From Sulfurimonas sp. (lineage in GTDB: Bacteria; Campylobacterota; Campylobacteria; Campylobacterales; Sulfurimonadaceae), in the NCBI GenBank assembly GCA_015487435.1, contig WFPU01000319.1, forward strand, positions 1 to 9,486: DNA of 9,486 nt, read 5' to 3'. Made by a program: the position numbers and the translations under genes. The notes below the pieces were generated by a model. The model had not been told where the DNA came from, did no database searches, and saw only the letters and a list, made by a program, of their open reading frames with translations. Shown here piece by piece: positions 5,398 through 9,486 of this stretch (positions within the stretch are counted from its first letter, which is position 1; every line of letters starts with the position of its first letter).

Positions 5398-5853
5398 ATG
5401 TTAGACGATATTTTTTTAGAGAAGCTTATAGAAAAAGCCAAGGAAAACAATAATATAGCATCAGACAGCAAGCTATCTGTACTGTTAGGACATACACGTA
5501 CTTCAATATCTCAAATTCGTACAGGAAGGAAACACCCAAGCGATGAATTGATGGTGAAATTATGTAAGTTAGCAGGAGAAAAACCTGTTAAGGGACTCAT
5601 GTATTTAAACGCCTTACGTACAAAAGGTGAAACTAAAAAGATTTATCAGGAAGCTTTAAAAAAGGTTAGTATATATCTGTTTTTAATGGTATTTTCACTT
5701 ATAGCCCTTTCACCAAATAATGCTTACGCATCACCCTCTGATTGTGATGAATATAAACATGAACAATACTCACAATATACATTATCACATCGTATTATAT
5801 GTGTACTTGTTTGCCCTTTTTTATTTTTTATTGTTTTTTTAACGATTTATTAA
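5398..5853 (+). CDS. Membrane-tethered HTH regulator (DUF3693-like)
   Basis: The 151-residue protein has two parts. Residues 1-75 match the helix-turn-helix pattern of DUF3693-type proteins from small phages: SDSKLSVLLGHTRTSISQIR, then TGRKHPSDELMVKLCKLAGE. The remainder (about 88-150) contains two hydrophobic segments, YLFLMVFSLIALS ending in a signal-like NAYA, and IICVLVCPFLFFIVFLTIY, joined by a polar loop with a His/Tyr-rich stretch. The protein would bind DNA while anchored to the inner membrane. It is the first gene of the rightward unit, facing the overlapping divergent promoters, so a repressor or switch protein is the natural reading. The ribosome site is weak (GGAAT 9 bases before ATG). 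Regulator fold is confident; its target is inferred. Confidence 0.78.
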   Translation: MLDDIFLEKLIEKAKENNNIASDSKLSVLLGHTRTSISQIRTGRKHPSDELMVKLCKLAGEKPVKGLMYLNALRTKGETKKIYQEALKKVSIYLFLMVFSLIALSPNNAYASPSDCDEYKHEQYSQYTLSHRIICVLVCPFLFFIVFLTIY

Positions 5854-5859
5854 GTTTTT

Positions 5860-5891
5860 TTTTATAAAAACACAAAAATTTTATAAAAAAC
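5860..5891. repeat. Two TTTTATAAAAA boxes before the second regulator gene
   Basis: TTTTATAAAAA occurs at 5860-5870 and again at 5879-5889, 19 bp apart, in the leader of the 5922 gene. The same box is the last unit of the tandem array at 6506-6549. These may be binding sites for a regulator, or simply AT-rich promoter DNA. Confidence 0.45.
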
Positions 5892-5921
5892 TTGTTTAAA
5901 ACTGTGTGAGGAAAACTAACA

Positions 5922-6452
5922 ATGAAACACCCAATAGATGAAAACCTGTTAACTTTCGAATCAGATTACCTTTATCTAATGGCAAACTGGTATGAAAAGC
6001 AAGCTGATATTTTTAGACAAAGAGCAAATGATATAGTAGCTCATAAGAATATTGATGAAAAAAAGATATTCTCAAAATACAATGACTATAAAGATATTCC
6101 TAAAATAATGAGGAAATATCTTCGCCAAGGCATGACATTAGCCGAAGCATATAAAGCTACTTCTAAAGTAGCAAATGCGCCTCTTGGTACTGTAACAAAG
6201 TTCTGGAAAGATTTTACAATGAACAATACAAAACTATCCATGGCGCATCGAGATAGGCTTATAATTGATTTGCTGTGTCTTGGTAGAACACAAAAAGATA
6301 TTGCTGGCATTATAGGAATGCATCCAAACTCTATTTGTAGAGTTATCAGGAAGATTAAGCAGCGTAATGAAGAATTGATAGGTATGACAAAACCAGAAAC
6401 ATACCAGAAAGCTCTTGCTTATAATAAGAAACATACTGGCTCATATGGTTAG
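5922..6452 (+). CDS. Putative HTH transcription regulator (176 aa)
   Basis: This is a 176-residue soluble basic protein. The C-terminal part has a clear helix-turn-helix of the Hin/sigma-like type: HRDRLIIDLLCLGRTQKDIA followed by GIIGMHPNSICRVIRKIKQR (about residues 109-148). A second HTH-like segment precedes it (KIMRKYLRQGMTLAEAYKAT, about 65-100). The N-terminus (about 1-45) is an amphipathic helix (YLYLMANWYEKQADIFRQRA). The start has GAGGA about 10 bases upstream. With the membrane-tethered regulator it forms the only rightward operon. It could be the late activator that recognises the repeated boxes near 2678 and 4281, or the TTATAA array downstream. PM2 also has two small transcription factors, but I see no specific similarity. 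Confidence 0.72.
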   Translation: MKHPIDENLLTFESDYLYLMANWYEKQADIFRQRANDIVAHKNIDEKKIFSKYNDYKDIPKIMRKYLRQGMTLAEAYKATSKVANAPLGTVTKFWKDFTMNNTKLSMAHRDRLIIDLLCLGRTQKDIAGIIGMHPNSICRVIRKIKQRNEELIGMTKPETYQKALAYNKKHTGSYG

Positions 6453-6505
6453 CATTAACTTTTTAAAGTTAATATTTTAATTGACAATATATTAACTAAT
6501 AAGCG

Positions 6506-6549
6506 ATATTATAAATATATTATAAGAATCTTATAAAGATTTTATAAAA
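6506..6549. repeat. Four tandem 11-bp TTATAA repeats
   Basis: Four units follow one another without a gap: ATATTATAAAT, ATATTATAAGA, ATCTTATAAAG and ATTTTATAAAA (6506, 6517, 6528, 6539). The consensus is ATNTTATAARN. A period of 11 bp is close to one helical turn, so all boxes face the same side of the DNA. This is the pattern of a cooperative protein-binding array or a bent, easily melted site. Confidence 0.7.
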
Positions 6550-6611
6550 AAAGAGTGGTGATTACCGCCGAGTTTATCAAAAGATATTATATCTATTATC
6601 TAGTTTTTTAG

Positions 6612-6642
6612 GAGCGTTACTATTATTAGTATCGCTCTTTTT
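6612..6642 (+). terminator. Rightward intrinsic terminator
   Basis: GAGCG-T-TACTA (6612-6622) pairs with TAGTA-T-CGCTC (6627-6637) around a TTAT loop, with one T-T mismatch, and is followed by a T run (6638-6642). It fits the end of the two-regulator operon. Confidence 0.72.
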
Positions 6643-6715
6643 ACTAGCTGACATAACTCCAATAACAATAAAATTTTCATGTCATTGACCTTTCTATCAA
6701 AGCAGAGTTAAAGCC

Positions 6716-6797
6716 CTACGCTCTTCCAAGAAAGGATTTCTTGGAACTCTAAAAATTTTAAATCCGTAGAACATGGGAATTAACATATGAGTTCCAA
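6716..6797. repeat. Nested inverted repeats / alternative hairpins
   Basis: TTCCAAGAAA (6724-6733) and TTTCTTGGAA (6737-6746) form a perfect 10-bp stem with a 3-base loop. Its right arm also belongs to a second pair, TTGGAACTC (6741-6749) with GAGTTCCAA (6789-6797). CTACG (6716-6720) and CGTAG (6765-6769) enclose the first hairpin. The two main stems are mutually exclusive. The site could be a recombination or attachment site, a strand-conversion signal or an RNA switch; the sequence alone does not say which. Confidence 0.6.
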
Positions 6798-6831
6798 AAA
6801 AAATGGCGGTAACCACCTCTGCAATTACCGC
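6796..6831 (-). terminator. Leftward intrinsic terminator of the late operon
   Basis: Read on the minus strand, GCGGTAA pairs with TTACCGC (6825-6831 and 6806-6812) around a 12-base loop and is followed by CA and eight Ts (6796-6803). It lies 32 bases after the last leftward gene. Confidence 0.72.
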
Positions 6832-6862
6832 ATGATTTATCTATAATTTCAAGAAAAAATTA

Positions 6863-7090
6863 CTATTCATCGCCTTTTTCAGACATAAACATAGCCATAA
6901 GTCCGCCTAGACTTAAAGTTATTGCTGCTTGATAGTCGCCTTGTGATAAAGGTTCAGCTGTTACTTCAACTACTTTAGCTATTTCTGGTACATAATCAGC
7001 TTTAAGGATAGTTCCTACCCCCCCTATTACCGCAGATAAACCCAGTATTGTGCTTGGCTCTTTAAGCCTTCTTTTTATCCATTTAAACAT
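6863..7090 (-). CDS. Two-helix holin candidate (75 aa)
   Basis: I prefer the ATG at 7088-7090 (MFKWIKRRLKEPST), which has GAAGAG about 8 bases upstream; an in-frame ATG at 7103-7105 would add five residues. The 75-residue protein has a strongly basic N-terminus and two hydrophobic segments (ILGLSAVIGGVGTIL and AITLSLGGLMAMFM), separated by a loop (ADYVPEIAKVVEV). It ends with the charged SEKGDE. This two-helix plan with charged ends is common in small phage holins. 'RLKEPST' after a short basic stretch is also familiar from uncharacterised phage membrane proteins near lysis genes. The gene is last in the leftward operon, after the cell wall hydrolase. A holin role is inferred; a structural membrane protein remains possible. 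Confidence 0.7.
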   Translation of the reverse strand: MFKWIKRRLKEPSTILGLSAVIGGVGTILKADYVPEIAKVVEVTAEPLSQGDYQAAITLSLGGLMAMFMSEKGDE

Positions 7091-7244
7091 GTTTTTTCTC
7101 TTCATTTTTGTTGTTAAAAATATGTCCCCAAAGTGTATTAACTTTGTTACTCAAAGTTTTAAGTTCGATATAATTTTTAAGCAGTAACCCTAACACTGCT
7201 ATGCTGGATATATCGCCTCCAGTAGATAATATTTGCTCAATCAT
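7083..7244 (-). CDS. Small membrane/coiled-coil protein in the lysis cluster (53 aa)
   Basis: The 53-residue frame starts MIEQILSTGGDISSIAVLGL and continues as a hydrophobic then amphipathic helix (LLKNYIELKTLSNKVNTLWG), ending in the charged NNKNEEKKHV. Its ATG overlaps the previous stop as ATGA, AGG lies about 6 bases upstream, and its end overlaps the start of the 75-aa gene by 8 bases. One membrane helix followed by a heptad-like segment is compatible with a holin partner, antiholin or spanin-like factor. None of these can be proven from sequence. Confidence 0.62.
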   Translation of the reverse strand: MIEQILSTGGDISSIAVLGLLLKNYIELKTLSNKVNTLWGHIFNNKNEEKKHV

Positions 7245-7411
7245 ATTAGACCTACTCTCTTTGCTGCTACGTATGCGGTAATACCAAGAACTGCCGCCCC
7301 TGCCATCTTTAAAGAACTATCTGATAGGTCATCAATCCCGCTTGTTACAAGCTTAAAACTTCCCGTAATTCCTACAATTCCTGCAATTGCTAATCCTGCT
7401 ATTAACGGCAT
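7241..7411 (-). CDS. Small two-segment membrane protein, holin-like (56 aa)
   Basis: The 56-residue product begins MPLIAGLAIAGIVGITGSFK. A polar centre (GIDDLSDSS) leads to a second hydrophobic segment (MAGAAVLGITAYVAA) and a basic end. It lies 10 bases after the cell wall hydrolase stop. Its AAGGAGG ribosome site is near perfect but close to the ATG (4 bases). Two short Gly/Ala-rich helices and the position suggest a holin or pinholin-like role. A virion membrane protein is the alternative. Confidence 0.65.
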   Translation of the reverse strand: MPLIAGLAIAGIVGITGSFKLVTSGIDDLSDSSLKMAGAAVLGITAYVAAKRVGLI

Positions 7412-7421
7412 GTTACCTCCT

Positions 7422-7922
7422 TTATGCCAACTTAAAGAATAAGTGAGATTTAATTATTTTTGTTGGTTTTTTACCGCGCGACCAACGAGGGTTTACATAG
7501 GCTGTGCGATAGTGATCTGCTCCGTTTGTTACATCAGTAAGCTCACCTGTAACTGCTTTTCTTGCTATATCTAAGGCTTGCCTAAATGATCTATCACTTG
7601 GAGTTAATAACAACATTTTATTTAAATTGGGATTGCCTTTATTCCAAACACTAAACTGCCAAGGCTTCTGGCATATTTCTGCTATAGTAGAGCCAAACTG
7701 TTTTGCATAGGCTGGATTTGATATTGCGAGCTGGTAACGATTCATCACTACATTAGCTACGGCTTGCATACCTATTGCTCCCTCTCCTCTTGCTTCCCCC
7801 CATATAGTACGGGCAAGAATATCAATATCCTTGTTAGTGTATGTTTTTTGTGGTTCTGATGAATTTTCTATACCAAAAAATGATAAAAACCACATATATA
7901 TTGCTGTTATAATATTCATCAT
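7422..7922 (-). CDS. SleB/CwlJ-type cell wall hydrolase (endolysin)
   Basis: This 166-residue protein of the Hydrolase_2 family cleaves peptidoglycan. The family signature is nearly complete: ILARTIWGEARGEG with Glu43 (likely catalytic) and Glu47, GMQAVANVVMNR, a QKPWQFSVW segment (about 85-93), GADHY (about 134-138) and a late His in KSHLFF (His160). Residues 3-17 (NIITAIYMWFLSFFG) form an N-terminal hydrophobic anchor or uncleaved signal, so the enzyme could reach the periplasm through the host Sec system and be held at the membrane until lysis. ATG 7920-7922 is favoured: it has GGAGGT 6 bases upstream and overlaps the previous stop as TAATG. It could serve lysis, DNA entry through the cell wall, or both. 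PM2 lacks such an enzyme, so this cassette is a clear difference. Confidence 0.9.
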   Translation of the reverse strand: MMNIITAIYMWFLSFFGIENSSEPQKTYTNKDIDILARTIWGEARGEGAIGMQAVANVVMNRYQLAISNPAYAKQFGSTIAEICQKPWQFSVWNKGNPNLNKMLLLTPSDRSFRQALDIARKAVTGELTDVTNGADHYRTAYVNPRWSRGKKPTKIIKSHLFFKLA

Positions 7923-8374
7923 TATAAAACCTCCGTAGGTATTGCTTTTTTAAGAGTTTCAGGCGTTCTAAACTTTGATAAATCATAAGTTTGAGGTATA
8001 TCTCTTAAGATTTGCTTGGGAACTGTTACGTCTTTGCCTTTCAGCTGTTCAATATCTAATTCAGCTAGCTTTTTATTGCGTAGCTTTCTTATTTTATCCA
8101 TCTGGATATTACGAGCTTTTGCCATGTTTATTATAGGCTTATTATTAATATCCAGTTCCCAAGCATTAAAAAAATATGAATCTGGTAATTCTATCTCATC
8201 TACTATATAGCTGTTCTCTGGACAGTCTTTCTGTCTAATAAATTCTACAGCCTGTTCTTCTGTTTCTATAGCTATATAATTTTTATTATCAGCTATTAGA
8301 AATTTTATATATTCTTGACTTGGATTACAAAGAGCTACATTGCCGTTATTATGATTAAAAACTATTGCTTTCAT
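7922..8374 (-). CDS. Tail-fibre-assembly/chaperone-like protein
   Basis: The 150-residue protein has an N-terminal alpha/beta part (about 1-65) ending in DEIELPDSYFFNAWEL, then a helical part, MAKARNIQMDKIRKLRNKKL, AELDIEQLKG, KQILRDIPQTYDLS and TPETLKKAIP. This order (LP...F..AWE, then KA..I..D..R..R...L..LD and KQ.LRD) is the one seen in small proteins encoded beside tail-fibre genes in many tailed phages of Proteobacteria, where they are annotated as fibre assembly or tail-assembly chaperone proteins. It is coupled by TAATG to the fibre-like gene upstream and to the hydrolase downstream. Helping the fibre-like product to fold or attach is the inferred role. The family match was judged by pattern only. 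Confidence 0.72.
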   Translation of the reverse strand: MKAIVFNHNNGNVALCNPSQEYIKFLIADNKNYIAIETEEQAVEFIRQKDCPENSYIVDEIELPDSYFFNAWELDINNKPIINMAKARNIQMDKIRKLRNKKLAELDIEQLKGKDVTVPKQILRDIPQTYDLSKFRTPETLKKAIPTEVL

Positions 8375-8928
8375 TAAACAATACCTCCATATAAAGCCGC
8401 ACTAAATGCCTTATTTGCCAAAGCTCCTGAACTATCAAACGTATGGATATAAAACCTTGTTGTTTCAATGTTACCATATTCTACATTACCATTTGAATTA
8501 TAAGCACTACAAACAACAACAGCATTTGTATTGTTAAGAGTAATTGAAAGATTAATAGTATATTGTCCTGTACTAGTATTGATAACACTTGAAATATTAC
8601 TGTTACTGCCTAGACTTGCTGATGAGTTAGTTGTATTTAAATAAGCAGTCGCAGCAGACACATTAATACCTTGTTGATAAAACCTCTTAGCATTAATTGT
8701 GCCTGTACCTTTTTTACCTCCGCCAGAGCCTCCAACCTGCCAGCCACCACGACCAATAAAAGCAACTTGGCTTGCATCGCTTTCTTTAATATCTATATCA
8801 AAACCAACAGGCAATTCAATTGATAAGTCCTGCCCTGCCCCTCCAATCAATTTGCCGATAAGAGTCTGATCTTTTACCCATGAATTGGCACGTTGTAACA
8901 ATGAATATATGCTAGATTTTATTGACAT
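8374..8928 (-). CDS. Fibre-like receptor-binding protein
   Basis: This 184-residue soluble protein has a modular fibre look. The N-terminus (about 1-30) is helical (IYSLLQRANSWVKDQTLIGK) and may dock on the spike candidate. Next comes a short beta segment (IELPVGFDIDI) and a Gly-rich stretch (GRGGWQVGGSGGGKKGTGTI). The C-terminal domain (about 75-184) is Asn/Ser/Thr-rich, with STGQYTINLSI, then NTNAVVVCSAY, and RFYIHTFDSSGALANKAFSA. These are typical of the terminal beta-sandwich of phage tail fibres ('TGxYTIxF...T..F.V.T.d.sG...d..F'). The ATG is coupled to the previous stop (TAATG) with AGGAG 8 bases upstream. It probably carries host recognition at the capsid vertices. Confidence 0.76.
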   Translation of the reverse strand: MSIKSSIYSLLQRANSWVKDQTLIGKLIGGAGQDLSIELPVGFDIDIKESDASQVAFIGRGGWQVGGSGGGKKGTGTINAKRFYQQGINVSAATAYLNTTNSSASLGSNSNISSVINTSTGQYTINLSITLNNTNAVVVCSAYNSNGNVEYGNIETTRFYIHTFDSSGALANKAFSAALYGGIV

Positions 8929-9486
8929 TAGCTATACTCCTGCACTGTTACAACTTCACCAGCTACAGTTGAACTATAAAGCCAGATTGCCCCTGTATAA
9001 GCTTCGTCATAAACTGCACCAGGCGGAAATTCGCCACCTTTGTTTGCTGCAACTGTGTTATCTTCGCCAAGTCTGAATATTGCTGTGTTATTAACTGGAT
9101 TTGTTATAACAAGACGTTTGCGAGATGTATTTGCCCCAATGACCAAAGTTGCAATTGCCGCAGGTATAGTAACGTCTGGACCTGATGTTAATGTAGCAAG
9201 AGGCTTAATTTCAATCGGAGCAGTTACGCTTAAACGATTATCGATTATACGCCCCCTACCTAACAACACAGTACCTGTTACTGGTGAACTATTTTTATTT
9301 ACAAGTGTTATTTTCCTATATTCGCCAAATTCTAAAGGATATATGTATCCTTGCGGAAAATATGTTTCTTGACCATCATCAAATTTTATATACAGATCAC
9401 CACTTAATATTTGTGGAGTTGCTACATTGCCTATTACATCAATATCCTGAATACCATTAGCAGGAATATTTACTCCATAAGGCTGA
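8928..9486 (-). CDS. Junction-spanning spike/penton-like structural protein, 3' part
   Basis: This is the main part of the 195-residue protein whose ATG lies at 178-180; 9336-9486 duplicates its early codons, so the piece looks 5'-truncated only because of the linear cut. A GTG at 9269 could be mistaken for the start, but the frame stays open across the junction to a better ATG and ribosome site. The sequence is beta-rich and lacks membrane segments. The C-terminal half (about residues 115-190) contains RKRLVITNPVNNTAIFRLG, then a Gly-Pro turn and GAIWLYSS. This resembles beta-sandwich domains common in phage decoration, fibre and head-surface proteins. The stop overlaps the next ATG as TAATG, so the two products are probably made in step. 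A vertex or spike role is likely but not proven. Confidence 0.8.
   Translation of the reverse strand, partial: QPYGVNIPANGIQDIDVIGNVATPQILSGDLYIKFDDGQETYFPQGYIYPLEFGEYRKITLVNKNSSPVTGTVLLGRGRIIDNRLSVTAPIEIKPLATLTSGPDVTIPAAIATLVIGANTSRKRLVITNPVNNTAIFRLGEDNTVAANKGGEFPPGAVYDEAYTGAIWLYSSTVAGEVVTVQEYS
9336..9486. repeat. Terminal direct repeat, right copy (circular overlap)
   Basis: This is the second copy of the 151-base end overlap, the same as 1-151. It lies inside the coding sequence of the junction-spanning structural gene and should be counted only once in the closed genome. Confidence 0.93.

Larger units (their letters stand above)
6453..6862. other. Convergent intergenic region of 410 bp, highly structured, no gene
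   Basis: This region lies between the ends of the two transcription units. It holds, in order: a promoter-like TTGACA at 6481; four tandem 11-bp repeats (6506-6549); a rightward terminator (6612-6642); nested inverted repeats (6716-6797); and a leftward terminator (6796-6831). No convincing coding sequence is present on either strand. Confidence 0.7.

Noticed and set aside
6711..6770. tRNA or tRNA fragment around the 6716-6769 stem
   Set aside because: The stems do not fit a cloverleaf: no TPsiC-like GTTC arm with a 7-base loop is placed correctly, and no acceptor stem with CCA is present.
6700..6774. 25-codon minus-strand frame starting at 6774
   Set aside because: It falls wholly on the inverted repeats, lacks a ribosome site, and is downstream of the late operon terminator.
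8928..9269. GTG-start version of the spike candidate (113 aa)
   Set aside because: The frame continues upstream through the junction to an ATG at 178-180 with a strong ribosome site and an ATGA overlap with the previous gene.
9040..9372. Open frame of 110 codons on the plus strand
   Set aside because: It is antisense to the junction-spanning structural gene, which has a strong ribosome site, coupled neighbours and a frame that stays open across the circle.

Overview
The window looks like the complete genome of a small circular, tailless bacterial virus (or its episomal/prophage form) with a double-jelly-roll capsid, related to the PM2/corticovirus group. The last 151 bases (9336-9486) repeat the first 151 exactly. 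The molecule is therefore best read as a closed circle of 9335 bp, with one structural gene running across the join. The DNA is AT-rich. Shine-Dalgarno sites are clear (GGAGG, GAGGT, GGGGG) and genes are tightly coupled by TAATG or ATGA overlaps. The envelope-directed lysis genes and proteobacterial-type phage domains suggest a Gram-negative, probably proteobacterial, host. I cannot name the host.

Layout. A divergent control region at about 5296-5397 separates two transcription units. The short rightward (+) unit has two regulators: a membrane-tethered helix-turn-helix protein (5398-5853) and a second HTH protein (5922-6452). It ends at a hairpin terminator near 6612-6642. The long leftward (-) unit covers almost everything else. 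In transcription order it holds: a lambda O-like winged-helix replication initiator with four iterons and an AT-rich stretch inside its own gene (4345-5220); a small basic protein; a tail-anchored membrane protein; a 54-aa membrane protein; a 68-aa membrane protein that probably frameshifts into the packaging ATPase; 30-aa and 57-aa membrane proteins; the P2-like major capsid protein (1506-2321); three small membrane proteins and a GNAT-like protein; then, across the circle junction, a beta-rich spike candidate, a fibre-like protein and a fibre-assembly-like protein; and last a SleB-type cell wall hydrolase with three tiny membrane proteins (holin candidates). The unit ends at a terminator at 6796-6831.

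The genes fit one life cycle. The regulators set expression from the divergent promoters, and the initiator opens the origin embedded in its own gene. The capsid protein, membrane proteins and ATPase build an icosahedral virion with an internal membrane. Spike and fibre proteins bind the host, and the hydrolase plus small membrane proteins release progeny.

The most notable points are: (1) the packaging ATPase has no usable start codon before its P-loop and sits in the -1 frame behind an A9 run, implying programmed frameshifting to a membrane-anchored ATPase, or a homopolymer error; (2) a theta-type, lambda O-like origin sits in a PM2-like virus, where PM2 itself uses rolling-circle initiation; (3) a matched pair of operator-like elements lies upstream of two gene blocks; (4) the convergent intergenic region is densely structured, with four tandem 11-bp repeats.
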